This document shows, one piece after another, positions 1 through 8,260 of a stretch of DNA of 64,000 bases. The position numbers were made by a program, and so were the translations under genes. Under the pieces are notes generated by a model. It was not told where the DNA came from and made no database searches. It saw only the letters and a list, made by a program, of their open reading frames with translations. Source of the stretch: Methanothrix harundinacea 6Ac (GTDB lineage: Archaea; Halobacteriota; Methanosarcinia; Methanotrichales; Methanotrichaceae); contig NC_017527.1 of NCBI RefSeq assembly GCF_000235565.1, forward strand, positions 496,001 to 560,000, read 5' to 3'. Position 1 is the stretch's first letter. Each line of letters begins with the position of its first letter.

Positions 1-1310
1 AGCTGGGGGAGGATCTCCTCGGCGGCCTTGCTGTAGGGGTAGCACGCCCGCCACCCGGCCTCGATCTGCCGGGCACCCGTCGCCCTGAAGGGCTGGCCGT
101 CGATCTCCACCCGGACGTTCATGACGATCCAGCGGGAGGGGCCGGAGAGGGTCGCCAGAAATCTTCTGACGACGAGCTCGTAGATCTTCCACTGGTCGGG
201 CTTCATATCCGCCTTGGCGGCCGGAGCCGTCGGGTAGATGGGGGGGTGGTCCGTCGAGAACCTCTTGCCCCTGGTCGGTACCATCGGCCCCGACAGGACC
301 CGCTCCGCGTCCTCCCGGAAGGGACCCTTCTTGAAGATCGATACCAGGGCCCTGAGGTCCAGGGTCTTCGGGTAGACGGTGTTCTCGGTCCTGGGATAGC
401 TGATGAACCCGCTGGTGTAGAGCCACTCGGCGATCCTCATGGCGTTGGCGGCAGAGAAGCCGATGCCGCTCGCGGCGCTGATGAAGGCGGTGGTATCGAA
501 GGGGGCGGGGGGCCTGTCGGTCCGCGTCTTCTCCTTGATGGAGACTACGGTGGCGACCTCCCCGAGCTCCTCGAAGATCGACCTCGCCAGGTCTCCTTCC
601 CAGATCCTCCCCTTCTCATGCTTCACCCGGAGGTCCTTCTCGAGGCAGGCGCTGATCTCCCAGTAGGGCTGGGGCTTGAAGGCCTCGATCTCCTTCTCCC
701 GGTCGACGATGAGGGCCAGGGTAGGGGACTGGACCCTCCCCACCGAGAGGAAGCCCTTCCCCAGCCTCCCGGAGGTGATGGAGATGAACCGGGTGAGGGC
801 GGCGCCCCAGATCAGGTCGACGACCTGCCTCGCCTCCCCGGAGGATGCGAGGTCGAAGTCCACCTCCCCGGGGGATTCGAAGGCGTCCTGGATCTCCCCC
901 TTGGTGATGGCGCTGAACCTCACCCTGTCTGCTTTGATCGTTGGGTTCGCATCCTCGGCTATCCTCAAGGCCTCGACCCCGATCAGCTCCCCCTCCCGGT
1001 CGTAGTCGGTGGCGATGGTGATCCGGTCTGCATCCTTTCCCAGGTCGTGGAGGGCGGATACAATCTTGCCCTGGGTCGGCCTGGTCACCACCTCGGCGTG
1101 GATCAGGTCTCGGTAGTCCACCTTCTGCCAGTTGTTGTAGCCGGGCGGGTAGTCGACCCCGACTATGTGGCCGGAGAGGCCCATGACGACCTTATCGTCG
1201 AAGTAAAATGCTTCGATCCCGTGAACCCGTTTGACCTTCGGCTTGGACCCGGCGAGAATTTGGGCGATCCTCTTGGCGACATTGTGCTTTTCGGCGATGA
1301 TGAGATGCAT
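1..1310 (-). CDS. topA: DNA topoisomerase I (type IA), 3' end outside window
   Basis: The reverse strand encodes a protein starting MHLIIAEKHNVAKRI, the typical N terminus of archaeal type IA topoisomerase (TOPRIM domain). The acidic TOPRIM signature DYDREGE and the later SYPRTENTVYP segment, with the catalytic tyrosine, are both readable. The enzyme relaxes negative supercoils by nicking and passing one strand through a covalent 5'-phosphotyrosine. The start at 1310 is chosen because a TATA-like element (about 1331-1348) lies some 27 bases upstream, which suggests a leaderless transcript. The gene runs off the left edge, so any zinc-finger tail cannot be seen. It diverges from the mcr operon. 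Confidence 0.93.
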   Translation of the reverse strand, partial: MHLIIAEKHNVAKRIAQILAGSKPKVKRVHGIEAFYFDDKVVMGLSGHIVGVDYPPGYNNWQKVDYRDLIHAEVVTRPTQGKIVSALHDLGKDADRITIATDYDREGELIGVEALRIAEDANPTIKADRVRFSAITKGEIQDAFESPGEVDFDLASSGEARQVVDLIWGAALTRFISITSGRLGKGFLSVGRVQSPTLALIVDREKEIEAFKPQPYWEISACLEKDLRVKHEKGRIWEGDLARSIFEELGEVATVVSIKEKTRTDRPPAPFDTTAFISAASGIGFSAANAMRIAEWLYTSGFISYPRTENTVYPKTLDLRALVSIFKKGPFREDAERVLSGPMVPTRGKRFSTDHPPIYPTAPAAKADMKPDQWKIYELVVRRFLATLSGPSRWIVMNVRVEIDGQPFRATGARQIEAGWRACYPYSKAAEEILPQ

Positions 1311-1948
1311 CCGATCCCCGCCAGTTTTGGAGATGATATAAGTATTTATCGCAAGGCTCGAAGGGCCTCATCAGAAGCGATCCAGGAAGCGGGGCCGCAA
1401 GATGGCGTTTTAACCTTAAACGCTCCCTTCATTTTCATCACATTCCTGCCATCGCGGCTCCCCTCGGATCGTCTGTTTACAGATACCACATATTATGTGC
1501 AAACGGTCGGAGACTGTCAGGCCATTGTAACACAATCGCCCCCGTCCTGTATTCAAATCAAAATATTTGCCTTGATCTTCGATCTCTCCATTGGATACAA
1601 TGGATCAATCCGCTGATATTATCTCGCCGAAAGGTGGCCTGAAATCCGATTACGAGCCACATAGTCCAGGTCTATCATCACCATTTTATGCCATGCGCCC
1701 GTAAGATTATTTTTTTATCTTTTTTTCACACTACGGGCCATATTTTTACACATTCGAATAAATGTATTGTTATTAAATGTATCGCACAAAAACTTTAAGT
1801 AGCGTTATGACTATCATCTCTTCGGCGGGAGACTGCAGTAAAGAGGATCATTGTCGGGTATGATGGCACTAGAAATTAATCATACCGTTCGCTCCGGCAT
1901 CCCTGGTTTGTTCGGTCTCCTGCTAAAAGGTAAAGGAGGAAAAAGAAC
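1311..1948 (+). promoter_or_regulatory. mcr upstream region with two dyads, promoter and leader
   Basis: This 638-base gap between topA and mcrB holds no convincing gene; the long plus-strand reading frame that crosses it is antisense to topA. It becomes AT-rich from about 1700. The best TATA candidate is AACTTTAAGTA near 1791-1801, which would give a leader of about 125 nt. Two short inverted repeats lie upstream: CACAT-ATT-ATGTG (1497-1509) and CCATTG-GATA-CAATGG (1588-1603). A strong ribosome binding site (AAAGGAGGA, 1932-1940) precedes the GTG of mcrB. Confidence 0.5.
1330..1348 (-). promoter_or_regulatory. TATA promoter of topA (probably leaderless)
   Basis: On the minus strand an AT-rich TATA-like stretch (TACTTATATCATC) is centred about 27 bases upstream of the topA ATG at 1310. 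No Shine-Dalgarno sequence sits in front of that ATG, so the transcript is probably leaderless. Confidence 0.5.
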
Positions 1949-3253
1949 GTGTCTGACAAAATAGACCTCTATAGTGACCGTGGCGTTCTTTTAAAGAGTG
2001 ACGTTGACCTGAGCGCCGTCAGCCCACTCAAGAACGCGGCGATGAAGAAGCTGATCAACCTGACCAAGCGGACCGTAGCGGTCAACCTGGCGGGAATCGA
2101 GAACGCCCTGAAGACCGGAAAGGTCGGCGGGCAGGGGAGGCAGATCAAGGGACGCGAGCTCAAGTACGACGTCGTCGCCAACGCCAACGCCCTCGCCGCC
2201 GAGATCAAGAAGCTCCTCCAGGTCGAAGCCGGAGACGACACCAACGTCCAGGTCCTGGGTGGAGGAAAGCAGCTCCTCGTCCAGATCCCGACTGCCAGGG
2301 TCGACGCCGCCTCCGAGTTCGTCGTCGGGATGACCGCAACGGCAGCCGCCACCTGTGAGGCGCTCGTCACTCAGTTCAAGGCCGGAATGTTTGAAGCCCC
2401 CATGGTCCACGCCGCAGTCTGGGGCCAGTACCCGCAGACCGTCCCCATGGCCGGCGGAAACATCGCCTCTGTTCTCAACATCCCCCAGAACGATGAAGGT
2501 CTCGGCTTCGCTCTTCGAAACATCATGGCCAACCACATCGCGGCCATCACCAAGAGGAACGCCATGAACGCTGCAGCCCTCTCTTCCATCTACGAGCAGA
2601 TCGGAAACTTCGAGATGGGCAACGCCATAGGCATCTTCGAGAGGTACCAGATGCTGGGCCTCGCCTACCAGGGCCTCAACGCCAACAACATGGTCTACGA
2701 CCTGGTCAAGTCCAACGGCAAGACCGGAACCATCGGGACCGTCGTCCACAGCGTCGTGGAGAGGGCCGTCGAGGATAAGGTCATCAAGGCCGGCGAGAAG
2801 CTCCCCTCCGGGTTCGTCATGTACGAGGCCGTCGATGTCCCCATGTGGAACGCCTACTGTGCAGCAGGCACCCTCGCAGCCACCATGGTCAACTGCGGCG
2901 CTCTCCGAGGCGCTCAGGCCGTCTCCTCAACCCTGCTCTACTTCAACGACGTCATCGAGAAAGAGACCGCCCTGCCCGGCTGTGACTGGGGCAAGGTCAT
3001 GGGAACCGCCGTCGGGTTCTCCTTCTTCAGCCACTCCATCTACGGCGGCGGCGGACCTGGCGTCTTCAACGGCAACCACGTCGTGACGAGGCACTCCCGA
3101 GGATTCGCCATCCCCTGCGTGTCCGCAGCGGTTGCTCTTGACGCCGGAACTCAGATGTTCACTCCGGAGATGACCTCCGGTCTGGTGGGAGCCGTCTACG
3201 GAGAGATCAAGGAGTTCCGCGAGCCTATCGTAGCAGTTGCGGAGGCTGTATAG
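1949..3253 (+). CDS. mcrB: Methyl-coenzyme M reductase, beta subunit
   Basis: McrB (434 residues) is the beta subunit of the alpha2-beta2-gamma2 enzyme that reduces methyl-CoM with CoB to methane and the CoM-S-S-CoB heterodisulfide, using nickel cofactor F430. The N terminus [15 protein letters not shown] and the Gly-rich segment [20 protein letters not shown] are typical of the family, and the length is normal. The GTG start is fixed by an AAAGGAGGA ribosome binding site eight bases upstream. It is first in an operon with mcrD, mcrG and mcrA, all on the same strand with gaps of 15-25 bases. Confidence 0.98.
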   Translation: MSDKIDLYSDRGVLLKSDVDLSAVSPLKNAAMKKLINLTKRTVAVNLAGIENALKTGKVGGQGRQIKGRELKYDVVANANALAAEIKKLLQVEAGDDTNVQVLGGGKQLLVQIPTARVDAASEFVVGMTATAAATCEALVTQFKAGMFEAPMVHAAVWGQYPQTVPMAGGNIASVLNIPQNDEGLGFALRNIMANHIAAITKRNAMNAAALSSIYEQIGNFEMGNAIGIFERYQMLGLAYQGLNANNMVYDLVKSNGKTGTIGTVVHSVVERAVEDKVIKAGEKLPSGFVMYEAVDVPMWNAYCAAGTLAATMVNCGALRGAQAVSSTLLYFNDVIEKETALPGCDWGKVMGTAVGFSFFSHSIYGGGGPGVFNGNHVVTRHSRGFAIPCVSAAVALDAGTQMFTPEMTSGLVGAVYGEIKEFREPIVAVAEAV

Positions 3254-3268
3254 ATAGGTTGAGTATGC

Positions 3269-3763
3269 ATGGTCACTAAATCAGACACGGAACCGGTCCA
3301 GATAGAGATCTTCCCTCAAAGATTTCTAAAGCCCGATACGGCCCAGCGCCTCCTGGAGGAGATCTACAGCAGTGGAGGCATCCTGCGGATCATGATCCAA
3401 GGTCCCAACCTCCCCAAGTCGGTGCCCTACGGCCCCGGCAAGGGGATCCCCATCGAGGAGCACTTGAACATGCTCCTGGAGCTGGGGGATTCGGCCCTGG
3501 AGCTGAGGGTGAAGGTGGGACGGATCTGGCTGGAGCTGGATAGCGAGGAGAGGATTGAAGGGGTCAAAGCAGCATGCGAGCGAGTGCTGCCCTGCACCTT
3601 CAGCATCAAGAGAAAGCAACTATTTCACACCAAGCCCACCGTATCGGACTACGCGAAGTACGGGAGCGAGGTGGAGGATAAGAGGATCCTTGGACTGGTC
3701 GATCCGAAGGCCAAGCGAGAACGCGACCTGGCCATTTTGTCTGATACAGGCGGTGACACATAA
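3269..3763 (+). CDS. mcrD: Methyl-coenzyme M reductase operon protein D
   Basis: McrD (164 residues) is encoded in most mcr operons but is not part of the purified reductase; it is thought to assist MCR assembly or binding of F430. The region IEIFPQRFLKPDTAQRLL followed by a Gly-Pro-rich loop (VPYGPGKGIP) matches the family. It starts 15 bases after mcrB and ends 24 bases before mcrG. In many methanogens mcrC follows mcrD; here mcrG follows directly. Confidence 0.95.
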   Translation: MVTKSDTEPVQIEIFPQRFLKPDTAQRLLEEIYSSGGILRIMIQGPNLPKSVPYGPGKGIPIEEHLNMLLELGDSALELRVKVGRIWLELDSEERIEGVKAACERVLPCTFSIKRKQLFHTKPTVSDYAKYGSEVEDKRILGLVDPKAKRERDLAILSDTGGDT

Positions 3764-3787
3764 AATTTTCACAAGGAGGTTAAGGAT

Positions 3788-4561
3788 ATGGCATACAAAC
3801 CCCAATATTATCCCGGCACCACGTCTGTCGGCAAGAACAGACGCAAGCACATGTCTAGCGATCTGGAGAAGCTGAGAGACATCTCCGACGCCGACGTTGT
3901 AACCATCATGGGCCACAGGGCCCCCGGTGCAGACTACCCCAGCACCCACCCGCCCCTGGCAGAGATGGGAGAGCCCGACTGTCCCATAAGGCAGCTCGTC
4001 ACGCCCACCCCCGGCGCCGCCGCTGGAGACAGGATCAGGTACTCCCAGTTTGCTGACTCCATGTACAACGCCCCCGCCATCCCCTACTTCAGGAGCTACT
4101 GGGCGGCCATCAACTGCAGAGGCTCTGACCCCGGCACCCTCTCCGGCCGACAGATCGTCGAGGCTAGAGAGAGAGACATTGAGCAGTACACCAAGATCAT
4201 GATGGACACCGAGATGTGCGACCCCGCTCTCGCCACCATGAGGGGCTGCACCGTCCACGGCCACTCCCTGAGGCTCGACGAAGATGGAATGATGTTCGAC
4301 ATGCTCGCCAGGACTGAGCTCGGTTCCGACGGAAACGTCTACTACGTCAAGGACCAGGTCGGCATCCCCCTGGACAGAAAGGTCAACGCCGGAAAGCCGA
4401 TGAGCGAGGCCGAGGCGAAGAAGAGGACCACCATCTTCAGGTGCGACAACGTCTCCTTCGGTGGACCCTGCACCGCAGACAAGAGGACCTTCGACGAGGG
4501 GCTGGTCACTCTGCACCACATGTGGGAGCGGAGAAGCAAGTGGGGATTCAGGCCAGAGTAA
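3788..4561 (+). CDS. mcrG: Methyl-coenzyme M reductase, gamma subunit
   Basis: McrG (257 residues) is the gamma subunit of MCR. The N terminus MAYKPQYYPGTTSVGKNRR, the segment IMGHRAPGADYPSTHPPL and the C-terminal WERRSKWGFRPE are family hallmarks, and the length is typical. A ribosome binding site (AAGGAGG) is visible at 3772-3778. The gene lies between mcrD and mcrA, with a 16-base gap to mcrA. Confidence 0.98.
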   Translation: MAYKPQYYPGTTSVGKNRRKHMSSDLEKLRDISDADVVTIMGHRAPGADYPSTHPPLAEMGEPDCPIRQLVTPTPGAAAGDRIRYSQFADSMYNAPAIPYFRSYWAAINCRGSDPGTLSGRQIVEARERDIEQYTKIMMDTEMCDPALATMRGCTVHGHSLRLDEDGMMFDMLARTELGSDGNVYYVKDQVGIPLDRKVNAGKPMSEAEAKKRTTIFRCDNVSFGGPCTADKRTFDEGLVTLHHMWERRSKWGFRPE

Positions 4562-4577
4562 ATGGTGGTGATTAAAG

Positions 4578-6257
4578 ATGGGAAAGATTCACACTAAAAA
4601 GCTGTTCGTAAAGGCTTTGAACAAGAAGTTCGGAAGGGACTTCGACCTCAGCGGAACTAAGACCGTCTACGAGAGGCTTGGTCCCGAGCAGAACGCCCGT
4701 AAGAGAGAGTTCATGGAGGCCTCCAAGAAGCTGGAGGGCAAGCGTGGCATCTCCATGTACAACCCCTACCTCCACGCCGGCGGCGTACCGCTGGGCCAGA
4801 GGCAGCTCGTCCCCTACAAGCTCTCCACCACGGAGTACATCGTAGAGGGTGACGACCTCCACTTCGTCAACAACCCCGCCATGCAGCAGATGTGGGACGA
4901 CATCCGGAGGACGATCGTCGTCGGTCTGGACATGGCCCACGAGGTGCTGGAGAAGCGTCTGGGCAAAGAGGTCACCCCCGAGACGATCAACAACTACCTG
5001 GAGATCCTCAACCACGCCATGCCCGGCGCCGCCGTGGTTCAGGAGCACATGGTCGAGACCCACCCCGCCCTCGTCGACGACTGTAACGTCCGGATGTTCA
5101 CCGGCGACGACGACCTGGCGGACGAGATCGACGACCAGTACCTGATCGACGTCAACAAGCTCTTCCCCGCCGAGCAGGCCGAGGAGATCAAGGCAGCCAT
5201 GGGCAAGACCTCCTGGCAGGCCATCCACATCCCGACGATCGTATCCAGGACCTGCGACGGCGGTACCACCTCCAGGTGGAGCGCCATGCAGCTCTCCATG
5301 ACCTTCATCGACGCCTACAACATGTGCGCCGGTGAGGCCGCTGTGGCCGACCTGGCCTTCGCCGCGAAGCACGCCGCCGTCATCCAGATGGCTGACATGC
5401 TCCCCGCGAGGAGGGCCCGAGGCCCCAACGAGCCCGGTGGACTATCTTTCGGCTTCCTCGCCGACATGGTCCAGACCTCCAGGGTCAAGCCCTTCGACCC
5501 GCCCCAGGTCTCCCTGAACGTCGTCGCCGCCGGCGCGATGCTCTACGACCAGATCTGGCTCGGCAGCTACATGTCCGGTGGTGTCGGCTTCACCCAGTAC
5601 GCCACGGCCGCCTACACCAACGACGTCCTGGACGACTTCTCCTACTACGCATGCGACTACGGCGTGGACAAGTTCGGTGACTGGGGCAAGGCTCCCGCCA
5701 CCCTGGAGACCTCCAAGGACATCGCCACCGAGACGACCCTCTACGCCATGGAGCAGTACGAGTCCTTCCCGACCCTGCTGGAGGACCACTTCGGCGGTTC
5801 CCAGAGGTCCGCGGTCATGGCCGCCGCCAGCGCCATCGGCTCTGCCTGCCTGACCGGAAACAGCCAGTCCGGCCTCGCCGCCTGGTACCTCAGCCACCTC
5901 ATCCACAAGGACGGCTGGGGCAGGATGGGCTTCTTCGGATACGACCTGCAGGACCAGTGCGGTCCGACCAACGTCTTCAGCTACCAGGGCGACGAGGGGA
6001 GCCCCCTCGAGCTGAGAGGCGCGAACTATCCGAACTACGCCATGAACGTCGGCCACCAGGGCGAGTATGCAGGCATCTCCAGCGCCGCTCACGCGGGCCG
6101 CTTCGACGCCTATGCGTGCAACCCCCTGATCAAGGTCTGCTTCGCAAACCCGGCCCTGATCTTCACCTGGGACGACATCCGCAAGGGATACGGCATGGGT
6201 GGTGCGAGGGAGTTCCGCGCGGCCGGCGAGAGATCCCTGGTCATGCCCGCAGTGTAG
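4578..6257 (+). CDS. mcrA: Methyl-coenzyme M reductase, alpha subunit
   Basis: McrA (559 residues) carries the F430 active site of methane formation. Conserved segments include [15 protein letters not shown] (residues 333-347) and [11 protein letters not shown] (452-462). By motif comparison with the M. marburgensis enzyme, the post-translationally modified positions correspond to His265 (N-methyl), Arg279 (5-methyl), Gln409 (2-methyl), Gly454 (thioglycine), Asp459 (didehydro) and Cys461 (S-methyl). All these residues are present, but whether each is modified cannot be read from DNA. Enzymes matching the Arg and Gln modifications are encoded at 8261-10809. Confidence 0.99.
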   Translation: MGKIHTKKLFVKALNKKFGRDFDLSGTKTVYERLGPEQNARKREFMEASKKLEGKRGISMYNPYLHAGGVPLGQRQLVPYKLSTTEYIVEGDDLHFVNNPAMQQMWDDIRRTIVVGLDMAHEVLEKRLGKEVTPETINNYLEILNHAMPGAAVVQEHMVETHPALVDDCNVRMFTGDDDLADEIDDQYLIDVNKLFPAEQAEEIKAAMGKTSWQAIHIPTIVSRTCDGGTTSRWSAMQLSMTFIDAYNMCAGEAAVADLAFAAKHAAVIQMADMLPARRARGPNEPGGLSFGFLADMVQTSRVKPFDPPQVSLNVVAAGAMLYDQIWLGSYMSGGVGFTQYATAAYTNDVLDDFSYYACDYGVDKFGDWGKAPATLETSKDIATETTLYAMEQYESFPTLLEDHFGGSQRSAVMAAASAIGSACLTGNSQSGLAAWYLSHLIHKDGWGRMGFFGYDLQDQCGPTNVFSYQGDEGSPLELRGANYPNYAMNVGHQGEYAGISSAAHAGRFDAYACNPLIKVCFANPALIFTWDDIRKGYGMGGAREFRAAGERSLVMPAV

Positions 6258-6276
6258 GCGAGAGCCTGCACACCCC

Positions 6277-6292
6277 TTTTTTATTTATTTTT
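6277..6292 (+). terminator. T-rich terminator of the mcr operon
   Basis: About 20 bases after the mcrA stop, the sequence changes to a T-rich tract (CCCCTTTTTTATTTATTTTT), the usual archaeal oligo-T termination signal. No strong hairpin precedes it. Confidence 0.65.
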
Positions 6293-6392
6293 GCCCACGG
6301 TCCATTACATCAGGATTCTTCTGCATGAGCCCGCGTTGATCCCCCAGGTGAAGATCTGGCCATAGAATGGTGCATCTTCTGGGGCGGGCTTT

Positions 6393-6409
6393 CTGGATGG
6401 TTCATCCAG
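6393..6409. other. Short hairpin between convergent mcrA and TIR-like gene
   Basis: The inverted repeat CTGGATG-GTT-CATCCAG lies between the mcr terminator and the end of the convergent TIR-like gene, with a T5 tract on the minus strand just before it. It may help to end the minus-strand transcript. Nothing else was recognised in 6293-6480. Confidence 0.35.
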
Positions 6410-6480
6410 GGGGCTCAAAAAGAGGTCTTCTCTGGTCGATCGCCCCCATCCTACCCGGGCCACCATGGGGTGGCGTTCGG

Positions 6481-6999
6481 CTATCGATCCGAGGCTTTAT
6501 CCCTGGTCAGATCCCGGATCAGCCCCTCCCCCCAGGGGTGAAGATCGACCTTGAGGTCTCTCAGGACCTTGGGGGCCTTCAGGGATGGCTCGTCGCTCAG
6601 CCTCAGGGCCACCAGATTTTTCTTCATCAGGAGGCTCTCTCGAACCTCCCAGTCGACCCATTCGCAGTCCTGGAAGGTCTTTCCCACCAGGACGAAGACG
6701 ATCGATGACGCCTCAATCCTTTTCGTGATGCAGCGTCGGACGTAGACGGCGTTCTCGTTCTTGAAATGGACCTTCAATGCGAAGTCTATGAAGTCGAGGC
6801 GGGGGTCGACCCCCTTGGCGAAGCTGCAGAACTCCCGGACCCGGTCCAGGTCTTCCACCCGGAAGATGAGGAAGGCCCTCCTCCGGGGGAGGAGGGCCTG
6901 AGGCTCGAATACCTCCCCCCGCGCCATCTCCTCCAGCCTCTCCAAAGCCGAGGGTTTCGGCTCTGAAGGGCGGATCTCCGGATCGGCGATCTCAATCAT
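6481..6999 (-). CDS. TIR-like domain protein (ThsB/DUF1863-like)
   Basis: This 172-residue protein has the layout of the MTH538/ThsB TIR-like family (DUF1863). It has a first beta strand RAFLIFRVEDLD (about 41-52), a middle segment FKNENAVYVRRCITKRIEAS, a strand SIVFVLVGKTFQDCEW and the family signature CEWVDWEVRESLL. Such domains in Thoeris ThsB make NAD-derived signals, and other TIRs cleave NAD; catalysis here is unproven. Residues 1-38 form a polar leader with no clear domain. It starts inside the last codons of the QueC-like gene (8-base overlap) with a GGAGGGAAGGG site upstream, so the two are translationally coupled. No membrane segment is visible. Confidence 0.72.
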   Translation of the reverse strand: MIEIADPEIRPSEPKPSALERLEEMARGEVFEPQALLPRRRAFLIFRVEDLDRVREFCSFAKGVDPRLDFIDFALKVHFKNENAVYVRRCITKRIEASSIVFVLVGKTFQDCEWVDWEVRESLLMKKNLVALRLSDEPSLKAPKVLRDLKVDLHPWGEGLIRDLTRDKASDR

Positions 7000-7609
7000 C
7001 CCTTCCCTCCCTCCCCAGGGGGTCGACGACGGCCTTTCGGGCGGTGCAGCTCCTGCAGATTCCGTTTCTTCCCGGGTGGCAGCAGAAGGTCTCCTCGATG
7101 GGGAGGCCGTACCATCTGGCGGTGTTGAGGACGTCCTCCTTCGTGAAGTTTATGAGGGGGGTGAGGATGGTGATGAAGTCGCCGAAGGCCGAGTTTATGG
7201 CGAAGTTGGCGTTGACGAGGAACTCCTCAGTCTGGTCGGGGAACCGGCGGCTCTCATCCGAGAGGAGGGCGAGGGCTACGATCTTAATCCCCCGCTGGTA
7301 GGCGTACGAGGCGGCGGCCATCAGAGCCATCAGGTTTCTCCCCGGGAGGAAGGCGTTGATGTAGCTCGCCTTGCACTCCCCCTGGACGTCGGACTCTATC
7401 GATCTGCAGTAGCCGCTCAGGTCTATCCTCTCGGGCGGCGGAAGGTCGCACCTCTCAAAGACGCTCCTGCAGGCCTCCCACTCCTCATCGCCGGATATCT
7501 GGCCGAAGTCGATGAAGATGGGGTGCTGCTCCTGCCTCTCGTTGTTGAGGATCTTGCACATCACCAGGGAGTCTATGTCACCGGAGACTATGGGGACTAC
7601 GGCCATCAT
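6992..7609 (-). CDS. Divergent QueC-family (PP-loop) protein coupled to TIR-like gene
   Basis: This is a 205-residue relative of 7-cyano-7-deazaguanine synthase QueC. It shows the N-terminal PP-loop MMAVVPIVSGDIDS, where QueC normally has SGGxDS, the helix GRNLMALMAAASYA and a C-terminal zinc-like cluster FCCHPGRNGICRSCTARK. Only three of the four canonical C-x8-C-x2-C-x2-C positions are Cys; the last is Arg. The start at 7609 is chosen because TAAGGAGCT lies just upstream and a TATA element sits at 7674-7686; the longer frame to 7690 would begin upstream of that TATA. A canonical QueC exists at 45916-46593, so this copy probably does another job. QueC-like proteins occur in the Qat and type IV CBASS defence systems. 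Confidence 0.75.
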   Translation of the reverse strand: MMAVVPIVSGDIDSLVMCKILNNERQEQHPIFIDFGQISGDEEWEACRSVFERCDLPPPERIDLSGYCRSIESDVQGECKASYINAFLPGRNLMALMAAASYAYQRGIKIVALALLSDESRRFPDQTEEFLVNANFAINSAFGDFITILTPLINFTKEDVLNTARWYGLPIEETFCCHPGRNGICRSCTARKAVVDPLGREGRDD

Positions 7610-7673
7610 CGATAGCTCCTTATCTGAGGGACGGCGCGGTTCTGCGCAGTCGGACTTTGTACCTTGAAGCATC

Positions 7674-7686
7674 AACTTATATATCC
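7674..7686 (-). promoter_or_regulatory. TATA box of the QueC-like/TIR-like unit
   Basis: Minus-strand AGGATATATAAGT is a good archaeal TATA box. It predicts transcription starting near 7650 and a leader of about 40 nt containing the AAGGAG ribosome binding site, which supports the start at 7609. Confidence 0.6.
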
Positions 7687-7784
7687 TCACCGGGTGGCCC
7701 CTCCTCCCAGGGGCATTCCGCCCGAAGATCGGGGCGGGAGATATATCCCCTTAATGGTCGGGTAAGCCGAAAATGGTTCGCAAA

Positions 7785-7795
7785 TTTCTTATACA
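7785..7795 (+). promoter_or_regulatory. TATA promoter of the phosphatase-fold gene (leaderless)
   Basis: TTTCTTATACA is centred 27 bases before the ATG at 7817. No Shine-Dalgarno sequence is seen, so the transcript is probably leaderless. Confidence 0.45.
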
Positions 7796-7816
7796 AACCG
7801 AGCCCAAGTTGATAAT

Positions 7817-8254
7817 ATGTCCAGAAAGGAGAAGGTCATATTCCTCTCCGCCCATAACTCCGCCCGATCTCAGATGGCTGAGGGGCTCCTCCGCCACCTC
7901 TACTCCGACCGCTACCTCGCCTTCAGCGCCGGGGTGGACCCCCGGGAGGTGGACCCCCTGGCGGTGGAGGCGATGGCGGAGAGGGGGATAGACATCTCCC
8001 GGCAGAGGTCCAAGAGCTCAAAGGAGCTTTGGGGTACGGCCGTGGACGTGGTGGCCAAGATCCGCGACTTCGATTCCGAGGCCTGCCCCCTCTTCCCCAG
8101 CGGGAGGTGGAGGGCGTTCCTGCCCCTGGAGGACCCCTCGATGGTGGAGGACCCGGCGGAGCGGAGGCGGGTCCTCTCGGCGGCGAGGGACCGCCTGGAG
8201 CGGTGGATCGTCGAGACCTTCGGAGAAGAGGCCTTCAGGAAAGATGATCAGTGA
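7817..8254 (+). CDS. LMW phosphatase/ArsC-fold protein with nucleophile Cys replaced by Ser
   Basis: This 145-residue protein has the fold signature of low-molecular-weight tyrosine phosphatases and thioredoxin-type arsenate reductases. The P-loop region reads VIFLSAHNSARSQMAEG, where the family has a Cys in the C-x5-R motif; here that residue is Ser11 (codon TCC). Later family segments are kept (FSAGVDP, DVVAKIRDFDSEACP, PLEDPS). Normal family members form a thio-phosphate or thio-arsenate intermediate, so this protein is probably not a standard phosphatase or reductase and may bind phosphorylated or arsenylated ligands. It is divergent from the QueC-like unit and convergent with the next gene. 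Confidence 0.8.
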   Translation: MSRKEKVIFLSAHNSARSQMAEGLLRHLYSDRYLAFSAGVDPREVDPLAVEAMAERGIDISRQRSKSSKELWGTAVDVVAKIRDFDSEACPLFPSGRWRAFLPLEDPSMVEDPAERRRVLSAARDRLERWIVETFGEEAFRKDDQ

Positions 8255-8260
8255 TAGGTA

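Noticed and set aside
246-1616. Long plus-strand open frame (456 codons)
   Set aside because: It is antisense to topA over most of its length, has Pro/Gly/Asp-rich composition typical of shadow frames in GC-rich DNA, and lacks any recognisable protein.
4572-6092. Minus-strand frames opposite mcrA
   Set aside because: They are Val/Asp/Gly-rich mirror frames of strongly biased mcrA codons.
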